NCBI GenBank assembly: GCA_963210315.1
Contig: OY723248.1
Location: forward strand, 2,372,727 to 2,436,726
Reading direction: 5' to 3'
Source of the DNA: Rhynchopus euleeides
Taxonomy: Eukaryota; Euglenozoa; Diplonemea; Diplonemida; Diplonemidae
DNA length: 64,000 nt
Shown here: piece by piece, positions 44,323 through 52,728 of the stretch
Layout of the letters: each line of letters opens with the position of its first letter
Numbering within the stretch: position 1 is the stretch's first letter
The notes under the pieces: generated by a model
Seen by the model: the letters and a program-made list of their open reading frames with translations, nothing else
The model's database searches: none
Told to the model about the DNA's origin: nothing
Made by a program: the position numbers and the translations under genes

Positions 44323-44715
44323 TCGTCAGCTGATTGAGGGTGTGATATGAGGGTTCTATCCAACAAGGATATCAAGGCGGCACTTTCAAAGTCCTGCCAA
44401 GGACAGCGCCACGTGGGTGTGTGCTTCTGATATATGTTATGTCATCATGTGAACCCTCCCCAGCGTGTGCCAACATCCCTGACACGCTCACGAAAAGCAT
44501 GACACGGAGAAAACAGGTGCCGAAACAACCTGCCGAGCACACGGGTGGTGCCACGTTGATCCACGCAGCGATCTCCCATGACAGGAAGCCTTGTCGCCAC
44601 GGCAGAGTCGCCGCAGACTGTGGGAGAGGTGTCGCCAGTCACCTTGAGGTTGCAGTGTGTCATCAGGCTAAGACCCGTGCCCTCTTCACCTCCCCTGTTA
44701 GGTTGCTCCCAATCA
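44323..44715 (-). mobile_element. Retroposed array unit B1 (5'-truncated)
   Basis: Matches the 3' ~390 bp of the B unit at 26619-27156 and ends at CAGCTGAC on the minus strand. Motif GATTTTTTG lies on both sides. Confidence 0.75.
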
Positions 44716-44722
44716 CAAAAAA

Positions 44723-46200
44723 TCGTTTGCTATGTTGGATTAGCGGATCCGCATCGTACAGAACGTCTACGAAAGACGACGCACGAGAACTGATACGCTA
44801 TCCAAGTCATTTACTAAGTCACACCACACGGGCGCGATCTGCTCCTTTCTTTTGTTAAAATAGGGAAAGGCACGTGAACACTGAAGGTCGGAGGCTCCAC
44901 CGAATGAAGCTCGGAGGGTGATACCTCGGCCGCGCGTTGAAAATAGCGCGGGACCTTCCACTTACTGGGAAGGAAGTCTGATGAACGCCTGATCTGGCGG
45001 GGGGGGTCAAAAGGGAAAGCCCGGGCTCGGAAACGTTTCTGCCGATGGATCTTCGACAGACGAACCTTGTGGGGAATGGGGTCAATCGCGCAAGGGGGAA
45101 GTAACCACCTCCATGCCTTGACTTTAGCTGTAGTGAGTGGCCTGCTTGGCGCATCAAACAGGAAGCCGGTAGCCACTGCTGGAGGTTTCGAGTCAGATTG
45201 CCCAACGGCCTTTGTTTTCGAAACAGGGGCGCCCAGGGGGCGGGGTGAGAGGAACGAGGGGCAATGAGTACCCTTGCAGAGGGGCAGGGGAAGTAAGCCT
45301 GGGAAAGGCCGGACGTCCAAGGCGCTAACCGTTGCGCAAGTTGCAGGCGTTTTTCCCGGTGGCGGGATGTCGGGCGCGCCAAGGGCATCCGCCTCTCTCT
45401 TTGCGGCAGATGGGACATGAGGGGGCAGGAAGGTGAATCCAGGTTCAGACTGCGACGACTGGGCAGTGCGCTTTGATGAAAGCACCTTTGTTGATTTGCC
45501 GAGCCCGCCGGTTGTCTGTGTACCCGGGTCAGTGACAAGACGAAAGGGAGGTGGGGTGTTCTCCGGCAAAGGGGGAGGGGATGCCACGTTGGGGAAAGGT
45601 CTAAGCGACGAGATATCAGGACAAGGGCCACTCAAGGAGCTGACTACGGTGCAGGTAGCTTGTCTTTTATTGAAAGGCGCGGCATCAGCCACGTCCCGCA
45701 CGTCAGCCAGCCTCTTAAGCAAGCTAGGAAGAGGCAGGGAAGAGAGAGAAGGGGCTGGCGGTAGCTCGAGGTCGCAGCATGCCACAACCTCGTCCACACC
45801 AGGAGAAGACACATCCGAACAGGGGGGTTCCACCCTCTCTGGCACTGGGCCACTCTCATAAACATAACTGGCGGCGCTCTCAGTGGCAACCTGTCCCAGT
45901 GCGGTCTCACATCCCTCAGATGGGGGTCCATCATCATCATCGTCGGCGGCCGCCGAGGGCGCGTCGGCGGCCTCGTCGCGCTCGCTGAGGCCGGCATCCC
46001 CGTCTCCGCCCCCAGCGGCAGGGGGACTGTCCCCATCCGCGTCGTTGTCGTCGCAGGAGTCCACCTCCTCGTCGCCGCCGTTCGAGGGGCCACCCGCGGA
46101 GTGCCCATCGCCGCTGCCGTCATCATCAGCAGAGCACATCTCGCTGTCCTCGTCAGTGGGGGGTTCGTGGTGGCCCGCCTCGCAGCAGGTTTCCGCCTCT
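44723..46200 (-). mobile_element. Retroposed array unit C1
   Basis: 1,478 bp. Its minus-strand 3' end (GCTAATCCAACATAGCAAAC) is a diverged version of the A-unit end (GCTAACCCAAATTGCAATAC). Its 5' edge falls at nearly the same protein position as that of A1. Confidence 0.7.
44814..46139 (-). CDS. Ser/Pro-rich acidic protein, C family (paralogue of A)
   Basis: 441 residues from ATG 46139, with the frame open a further ~20 codons upstream (…CCEAGHHEPP…) to the edge of the retroposed unit. Residues 1-75 are very acidic (Asp/Gly/Ala), the middle is Pro/Ser/Leu-rich, and the last ~100 residues are basic. Two diverged internal repeats share ATC-x-x-VS-x-L and RPFP. The C-terminus (KVPRYFQRAAEVSP ... 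RPCGVT) is homologous to that of the A family (AIPRSFQRVVAKIAP ... KPCGVT), so A and C are paralogues. No domain is recognised. It is uninterrupted, so it may be expressible, but whether it has a promoter is unknown. Confidence 0.55.
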   Translation of the reverse strand: MCSADDDGSGDGHSAGGPSNGGDEEVDSCDDNDADGDSPPAAGGGDGDAGLSERDEAADAPSAAADDDDDGPPSEGCETALGQVATESAASYVYESGPVPERVEPPCSDVSSPGVDEVVACCDLELPPAPSLSSLPLPSLLKRLADVRDVADAAPFNKRQATCTVVSSLSGPCPDISSLRPFPNVASPPPLPENTPPPFRLVTDPGTQTTGGLGKSTKVLSSKRTAQSSQSEPGFTFLPPHVPSAAKREADALGAPDIPPPGKTPATCATVSALDVRPFPGLLPLPLCKGTHCPSFLSPRPLGAPVSKTKAVGQSDSKPPAVATGFLFDAPSRPLTTAKVKAWRWLLPPCAIDPIPHKVRLSKIHRQKRFRARAFPFDPPRQIRRSSDFLPSKWKVPRYFQRAAEVSPSELHSVEPPTFSVHVPFPILTKERSRSRPCGVT

Positions 46201-46207
46201 CAAAAAA

Positions 46208-47520
46208 TCGTATTGCAATTTGGGTTAGCGTGCTGGCATCGCAGCCTGGCCCCGAAGGACCATACCGTGAGGAACCGGGCCCGCTATCCTACTCTTGCTC
46301 TACGTGACACCACACGGTTTCGCTCTCCTCCTCGTTGCGCTGTAAAGGAGGGGGGACACACACACACTGGAAGCCGGAGATTGCGCCTGCTGATACTGAG
46401 GCGCAATCTTCGCGACGACGCGTTGAAAAGAGCGCGGAATAGCCGCCGAACGAAAGATGGTGGGAGAGGGGATGCAGCGGGTGCGCTTCGGAACCGCACG
46501 CAACACCCGCTTCTGGAGGAAACGTGAACGAGAAGGACGGACAGCACGTGTCTTGCGCTCCAAGAAGCGCAAGGCTTGTGAGGCCCGTGGGAAAGGGGAA
46601 GGCACGCCTGATCTAGCTGTGCTGATGATCGTGCGGGAGGAAGGAAAACCTGCTCTGTTGTTATGAAACGAGCATCGCTCTAGGGCAGATTCGTCTGCCT
46701 CCCGCATGTGCGCTACACGTTTCTGCGCGCGGGGGACCGAGGACTCAGAAGGGGAGGAAGGGGAGAAAGGAAGTCGACGCCCCACGCAAGGGCTCGGCGA
46801 CGTGCACTCGTGGGAGAGCGTGTCGCTCCCTTGGTGAGACGGCGTTTCTGCCTGCCAGTCGGGAAGAGAGGGGGTTGCAGGGTCTAAAGGCACTAGGGGC
46901 TCCTGACATGGAGAGGGTGGTGGGGGTGACACAGTGTCTGATGGGGGACTAAGCCGAGTGTCGACGGGCTGAAAGCCCGGCGAGTAATCCACAACAAGGG
47001 AAGGTGCAGGCGAGAGAGGAAGGGAGGAAGCAAGTTCTGATGGGGGCATGATACTATCCTCGTCAGGCCGAAGGCGTGACGCTGAAATCGGTGAACCAGG
47101 GGACACGGGGGGTTGAGGTTCTACTCTTCTGTTGTTAAAGGAGCGTTGCCCCAGGGCAGATGCGCCTGTCTCCTGTATGGGTGCTACCCGCTTCTGCGCG
47201 CGGGGTACCGAGGACTCAGAGGGGAGAGAGGGAGAGAAAGGAAGGCGGCGCCTCACGTAAGGGCTCGGAGATCTCCGTTGCGTGGCGCTCTCTGGGAGGG
47301 GCGGCGAGCCCGTCTGCGGGGTCTGTAGCCCGTCCAGCAGGTCTGTGTGCAGCACGAGCTCCGGAGCCGGAGAGGGCGCCGGAAGCGGTGCTGTGTCTGC
47401 TGGTGGAGCGAGACGAGCATCATCAGGCTGGGAGCCCGACGATTCATCCGCATCAAGCGTAACGTGCTCTGCACCCATCTTACGCGGGGTAGGGGAAGCA
47501 GGGGTATTCATTCGAGGGGA
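46208..47520 (-). mobile_element. Retroposed array unit A2 (5'-truncated)
   Basis: 1,313 bp, nearly identical to the matching part of A1; same 3' end; the 5' edge falls inside the coding sequence. Confidence 0.75.
46300..47511 (-). CDS. Ser/Pro-rich repeat protein, A family, unshifted but 5'-truncated
   Basis: From ATG 47511 (MNTPASPTPRK) 403 codons run without break to TAG. The frame continues upstream into the neighbouring B unit, but that part is not homologous. It shows the intact ancestral layout: two ~130-residue Ser/Pro-rich repeats, each with RRLPFSPS and SESSVPRAQKRVA, then a basic C-terminal ~90 residues ending KPCGVT. The acidic N-terminus seen in A1 is missing because the unit is truncated. 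Many SP and SPS sites suggest a heavily phosphorylated, disordered protein (inference). No function can be assigned. Confidence 0.5.
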   Translation of the reverse strand: MNTPASPTPRKMGAEHVTLDADESSGSQPDDARLAPPADTAPLPAPSPAPELVLHTDLLDGLQTPQTGSPPLPESATQRRSPSPYVRRRLPFSPSLPSESSVPRAQKRVAPIQETGASALGQRSFNNRRVEPQPPVSPGSPISASRLRPDEDSIMPPSELASSLPLSPAPSLVVDYSPGFQPVDTRLSPPSDTVSPPPPSPCQEPLVPLDPATPSLPDWQAETPSHQGSDTLSHECTSPSPCVGRRLPFSPSSPSESSVPRAQKRVAHMREADESALERCSFHNNRAGFPSSRTIISTARSGVPSPFPRASQALRFLERKTRAVRPSRSRFLQKRVLRAVPKRTRCIPSPTIFRSAAIPRSFQRVVAKIAPQYQQAQSPASSVCVSPLLYSATRRRAKPCGVT

Positions 47521-47527
47521 CAAAAAA

Positions 47528-48066
47528 TCGTCAGCTGATTGAGGGTGTGATATGAGGGTTCTATCCAACAAGGATATCAAGGCGGCACTTTCAAAGTCCT
47601 GCCAAGGACAGCGCCACGTGGGTGTGTGCTTCTGATATATGTTATGTCATCATGTGAACCCTCCCCAGCGTGTGCCAACATCCCTGACACGCTCACGAAA
47701 AGCATGACACGGAGAAAACAGGTGCCGAAACAACCTGCCGAGCACACGGGTAGTGCCACGTTGATCCACGCAGCGATCTCCCATGACAGGAAGCCTTGTC
47801 GCCACGGCAGAGTCGCCGCAGACTGTGGGAGAGGTGTCGCCAGTCACCTTGAGGTTGCAGTGTGTCATCAGGCTAAGACCCGTGCCCTCTTCACCTCCCC
47901 TATTAGGTTGCTCCCATATCGTTGCCTGCTTTGGGGCCTGAAGGACATAGGGGTCCAGCAGGCACGTGAGCATCGCAAGGCATGAGTGGCTGTTTCAAAC
48001 TCCTGGTGCAAGCACCCGTCATGGTCTGGGGAAGCCCTCCCAGGTAGTTTAACGTCTTGCCCAGGA
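47528..48066 (-). mobile_element. Retroposed array unit B2 (full length)
   Basis: Same extent as the 26619-27156 copy, GTCCTGGGCAAGACG to CAGCTGAC on the minus strand, with only a few substitutions. Confidence 0.8.
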
Positions 48067-48073
48067 CAAAAAA

Positions 48074-48407
48074 TCGTATTGCAATTTGGGTTAGCGTGCT
48101 GGCATCGCAGCCTGGCCCCGAAGGACCATACCGTGAGGAACCGGGCCCGCTATCCTACTTTTGCTCTACGTGACACCACACGGTTTCGCTCTCCTCCTCG
48201 TTGCGCTGTAAAGGAGGGGGGACACACACACACTGGAAGCCGGAGATTGCGCCTGCTGGTACTGAGGCGCAGTCTTCGCGACGACGCGTTGAAAAGAGCG
48301 CGGAATAGCCGCCGAACGAAAGATGGTGGGAGAGGGGATGCAGCGGGTGCGCTTCGGAACCGCACGCAACACCTGCTTCCGGAGGAAACGAGAACGAGAA
48401 GGACGGA
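48074..48407 (-). mobile_element. Retroposed array unit A3 (short 3' fragment)
   Basis: 334 bp holding only the last ~68 codons (ending KPCGVT) and 3' UTR of the A gene. Standard 3' end; motif GATTTTTTG on both sides. Confidence 0.75.
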
Positions 48408-48414
48408 CAAAAAA

Positions 48415-49243
48415 TCGTATTGCAATTTGGGTTAGCGTGCTGGCATCGCAGCCTGGCCCCGAAGGACCATACCGTGAGGAACCGGGCCCGCTATCCTACT
48501 CTTGCTCGACGTGACACCACACGGTTTCGCCCTCCTCCTCGTTGCGCTGTAAAGGAGGGGGGACACACACACACTGGAAGCCGGAGATTGCGCCTGCTGA
48601 TACTGAGGCGCAATCTTCGCGACGACGCGTTGAAAAGAGCGCGGAATAGCCGCCGAACGAAAGATAGTGGGAGAGGGGATGCAGCGGGTGCGCTTCGGAA
48701 CCGCACGCAACACCTGCTTCTGGAGGAAACGAGAACGAGAAGGACGGACAGCACGTGTCTTGCGCTCCAAGAAGCGCAAGGCCTGTGAGGCCCGTGGGAA
48801 AGGGGAGGGCACACCTGATCTAGCTGTGCTGATGATCGTGCGGGAGGAAGGAAAACCTGCTCTGTTGTTATGAAACGAGCATCGCTCCAGGGCAGATTCG
48901 TCTGCCTCCCGCATGTGCGCTACACGTTTCTGCGCGCGGGGAACCGAGGACTCAGAAGGGGAGGAAGGGGAGAAAGGAAGTCGACGCCCCACGCAAGGGC
49001 TCGGCGACGTGCACTCGTGGGAGAGCGTGTCGCTCCCCTGGTGAGACGGCGTTTCTGCCTGCCAGTCGGGAAGAGAGGGGGTTGCAGTGTCTAAAGGCAC
49101 TAGGGGCTCCTGACATGGAGAGGGTGGTGGGGGTGACACAGTGTCTGATGGGGGACTAAGCCGAGTGTCGACGGGCTGAAAGCCCGGCGAGTCATCCACA
49201 ACAAGGGAAGGTGCAGGCGAGAGAGGAAGGGGGGAAGCAAGTT
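48415..49243 (-). mobile_element. Retroposed array unit A4 (5'-truncated, stop codon lost)
   Basis: 829 bp. The A-family frame is open from the 5' edge; the usual TAG after KPCGVT is TCG here (near 48506-48508), so translation would run on into the 3' UTR. Otherwise it closely matches A2. Confidence 0.7.
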
Positions 49244-49515
49244 CAAAAAATCACAAAAAAACGCAACATTCGTCAGCTGATTGAGGGTGTGATAGCAAAC
49301 ATTCTCCGCAATTTCTTGTGATTTTTTGCGACTTTTTGTGTTGGTCTTGTGATTTCTTGCGACTTTCTCAAGTTTCGCAGGGCCTGACAGCCCCAGGTTG
49401 CCAAACTGAGCGGTGCGCGCGCTTTTTTTGTCTTCCACCAAAGCCATTCAGGAAGATTCGTGGTTTTGCCCCCCCCCCCCCCGTTCACCTTTTTCGCCTT
49501 CTCTATCAAGACTAT

Positions 49516-49610
49516 GGGGGCGTTCGCTCTGTGTCAAACTGTGCCAGGCTCTGCCTCCTCTAATGTGAGGCCTGCGACTCACTTTTATGCACTTCAGAGC
49601 GAAGGCCCCC
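49516..49610. mobile_element. Short hairpin MITE (GGGGGCGTTCGCTC family)
   Basis: GGGGGCGTTCGCTCTGTGTC and, inverted, GCACTTCAGAGCGAAGGC with a CCCCC end, 95 bp in all. It shares the internal CAAACTGTGCCAG with the copy at 32899. Confidence 0.65.
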
Positions 49611-50519
49611 AGCGAATGATCCTGCACGAAGCACCTGGTTGTATATTCAGTTCATGAGTTCCGAGTTTCCATGAAGCAAGGTGAAGTCGCGAAGCAAACG
49701 GAGTTAATAAGAGGACTGAAGCTTAGGACTCACACCATTCGGGCCGTTCGTCACATGTCCCCGAGACGGCCTTGGCGCGAAGGTGTGCTGCTCAACAGGA
49801 AGAAAAATCGCAGTTCGGGTGTTCTGTTTTTTGAAGGCGGAAGCGATCGGTGCAATTTTTAAAAAAAGTATATCATCTGTAAGGAAGACCCCCCCAGAGA
49901 GAGACTGCTGCTGTATTTTAGGGTGGCTAGACGAGGGATACCTCCTTACCCCAGAAGGGGGATTCCCCAGATATTCGCCCAGACTTCTATGTTTTGGGTT
50001 GCCCCGCATGGGGGAGGGAGCTTGGCCACCCCCCCCCCCCCCCCCCCTCACACCCCCATCACCCGAAGGGGCCACGCCGACCGGAATAAACAAAAAAACA
50101 CGCATCGGGCAGCCCCTACCCACCCCTCCCCCCCACCCCCCATCCCCGACCCCTTCTTTGATGCCGATCATCCAGGGGCCGCGTCAGCTCTCCCCCCCAC
50201 CACCCAAGCAACACCCCACACCCACACAGGCACAACGAGGGTGCCGCCAGCTGCACAGCCCACATGGTGCTGTGTCCAGCGTGAGTGGAGGGACACCTCC
50301 GCTCTGCGTGGCGCCAGACGACTGCCCCCTATACTCTGCGAGGTGAGGGGGGGGGGGGGATTCTACCTATTTTCTTCTTCCGCACCCACTGAGCGAGAGT
50401 CCCGCACACACACAGCCCGACACCGTCGGGGTGGCGGTGCTGTGACTTAGCCAATACCCCACCGGCGTGGGTCAGCGCCCTGTCAGCAAGAGAAGGCGAC
50501 GCAACCTCCGGGTTCAAAA
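49611..50519. other. Intergenic region upstream of the 5-phosphatase gene
   Basis: C-run-rich sequence with no supported gene; probably contains the promoter of the next gene. Confidence 0.45.
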
Positions 50520-50654
50520 CACACACACCCGCCCCCCCCCCCTCTCTCTCCCTCTCTCTTTCTGTTTCTCTCCCTCTTCTCCCCCTGAATTCACTCCACT
50601 GAGTCCACCCTCCACGACACCCCCTCACCCCCACACCCACCCCCCACCCCTGCG
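50520..50654 (+). promoter_or_regulatory. Pyrimidine-rich leader of the 5-phosphatase gene
   Basis: CTCTCTCCCTCTCTC and C-rich sequence run up to the ATG at 50655, as before the gene at 6551. Confidence 0.4.
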
Positions 50655-52214
50655 ATGCCGTCCACACCCACCACCCCCGGCGGGGGCGGGCCTGCGGATC
50701 ACAGCGGGTATCTCAAGAAGCTCGGCGGATCCGTCGTGCGGCGGAACCAGCAGCGCTGGTTCGAGCTGCGCGGGAGGGAGCTGTACTACTTCAACGCGGA
50801 GGGCCAGGCCCTGTCGCAGGCTAAGGGGTGCGTCGCCTTGGCAGATGTGGAGTCCATCCAGGGCGCGTCTGACGGCACCCTCGGGTTTACCCTGACGGGG
50901 GAGGCCCTGCGGCACCCCTATGTGCTGGCTGCCAGCACGCAGGAGGAGAAGGCCACGTGGGTGCGGCTCCTCCAAAGCGGGATGCGGAGCGCGAAGAGCA
51001 AGAGGGAGTGTGCGGATGCCACCTTCTCTGTGCCTGCTGATGCGACGCTCATCCGATGCTGCACCTGGAATGTCGCGGAGCTGGACCCGTCGAAGTTCTG
51101 CGCAGACGACCTCGCCATGTGGCTGACAGGGAAGGGGGGCACGCCCACCGCAAGCTGGGTCGCGGCAGACCTGGAGCAGCCCACCCTGCTCTGCATCTGC
51201 CTCCAGGAGGTCGACATGAGCTTCAACGGGATTGCCGCCGACGCCATCACAGAGAACGTCCCCCTGATGGAGAAGAAGACGGAGAACCGGAAGGCGGACG
51301 ACTGGCGTGCCGCCTTCACATCCATCCTGGCCCCCCTGGGGTACAGCGAGATCAGCTACGGGCATGAGGCATCTGTCTTCATGCAGGTCTTCGGGTGCGA
51401 CGCGAAGTTGGAAAGTGACGTGAAGCCCTCTGCGGAGATATCCTTCTGGCGGGGCAAGGTGCTGAAGGGGCTAGTCGAGGCGGGCAACAAGGGGAGCATC
51501 TGCGCCAGGCTGCGGCACAGGGGCGCGTCGTACTGCTTCGTGGGATCCCACCTCGCGGCGCACCCCGAGGGGAACGACAAGCGCAACCTGATGTACAGAA
51601 GCGTGCTTGCGGAGACCAGCTTTGCCTCCGCGCCGCGATCCATCCTGGAGCACGACTACGTCTATTGGCTGGGGGACCTGAACTACCGCATGACTGGGGA
51701 GTACTACGACAAGGGCGAGCAGGCGGAGGGGGTGCTGGGGGCGCTCAAGGCTGACATGGCGAAGGCGATACAGAAGCATGACCAGCTCAGCCTGAGCCGC
51801 ACCAAGGATGGCGATGCCGGCGCCTTTCAGGTGTTCCACGAGGCAGCGATACAGTTTGCCCCCACCTACAAGCTGCGGATGGCGGCGATGCCGGAGGCAA
51901 CGCAGGCAGACCTGTTCAACATCAAGAGCGAGGCACACCACATCCCGTCCTACACAGACAGGATCCTGTACTACTCTCGGCATTGCACGCCGGATGCGGT
52001 GATGCGGATCTGGCGCCCCCCACCCCTCATCGTGCGAAAGCTGCCGAAGCACCCCGACAAGCGGAGGACGAAGGGGAGTATACAGGCAGCGCCCCCGCAC
52101 CTCCCGAAGCAGATGGGTGCGATCGGTGTTGTGTGTCTGGACTACAGCGACACGCATGTTCACACCGACCACCGCCAGGTTCACGGGCTGTATATTGTGT
52201 TGGACCACCCGTGA
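50655..52214 (+). CDS. PH domain plus inositol polyphosphate 5-phosphatase
   Basis: Single exon, 519 residues. A PH domain spans ~15-112 (SGYLKKLGG, RWFELRGRELYYF, closing ATWVRLLQ) and probably binds membrane phosphoinositides. A catalytic IPPc domain spans ~133-515 with CTWNVAE (137-143), a Mg-binding LQEVD (~183-187), GNKGSICARL, FVGSHLAAH, GDLNYRM (~340-346), FAPTYK, PSYTDRILY (~432-440) and TDHRQV (504-509). The family removes the 5-phosphate from PI(4,5)P2, PI(3,4,5)P3 or soluble inositol phosphates. Two motifs depart from the usual P-A-W-C-D-R and S-D-H-x-P-V forms, but Asp and His are kept, so activity is expected. The C/T-rich leader supports this start. No membrane anchor or C-terminal CAAX motif is seen. 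Confidence 0.93.
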   Translation: MPSTPTTPGGGGPADHSGYLKKLGGSVVRRNQQRWFELRGRELYYFNAEGQALSQAKGCVALADVESIQGASDGTLGFTLTGEALRHPYVLAASTQEEKATWVRLLQSGMRSAKSKRECADATFSVPADATLIRCCTWNVAELDPSKFCADDLAMWLTGKGGTPTASWVAADLEQPTLLCICLQEVDMSFNGIAADAITENVPLMEKKTENRKADDWRAAFTSILAPLGYSEISYGHEASVFMQVFGCDAKLESDVKPSAEISFWRGKVLKGLVEAGNKGSICARLRHRGASYCFVGSHLAAHPEGNDKRNLMYRSVLAETSFASAPRSILEHDYVYWLGDLNYRMTGEYYDKGEQAEGVLGALKADMAKAIQKHDQLSLSRTKDGDAGAFQVFHEAAIQFAPTYKLRMAAMPEATQADLFNIKSEAHHIPSYTDRILYYSRHCTPDAVMRIWRPPPLIVRKLPKHPDKRRTKGSIQAAPPHLPKQMGAIGVVCLDYSDTHVHTDHRQVHGLYIVLDHP

Positions 52215-52728
52215 TGCTGTGCATGCGTGGGTGTGGGTGTGGGGGCCTTGCATCCCGACAGGCAAAAAAAATCCCTGTGTGCAATTCCAACTGTGTGAAG
52301 TGTAACACACGAGAGAGTACGGGAAAAAACACAGCCCGAACCGCTATCACACCCCCTCCCCAGGGTCTCTGTGCTGGTGGGGCACGTGCCCCCCTCAAGG
52401 GATCTAAGTGGGGGGGTCGAACGCAGGGCGTTGACGCCAGAGTCGTGACCCTTCAGCAGGACAACCCGCCTTTGCTGGCCGGCCTGGTCTTTCCTGGCCC
52501 TGCTTTTCTGTTAAGGGCCCCCCCCCCCCCACCCCCCACCCTACCACCTATACCCCGCCCCACCACCCTGCCACTCCCCTGCTCTGCTTCTCGCATTCAC
52601 AGGACCTCGGGTGGCCTACAGCGCTGCCACCACCACCCATGAGCCGTGACCCCTGAGGGGCATGCGTGCTGCTTCCCACGGGATCCGTCGGGGGGAGGGA
52701 GAGGGGCCTCCGTCGGGGGGGGGGGGGG
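52215..52728. other. 3' flank of the 5-phosphatase gene
   Basis: UTR and intergenic sequence ending in G runs. No gene. The G run at the right edge is the insertion site of the next element. Confidence 0.5.
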
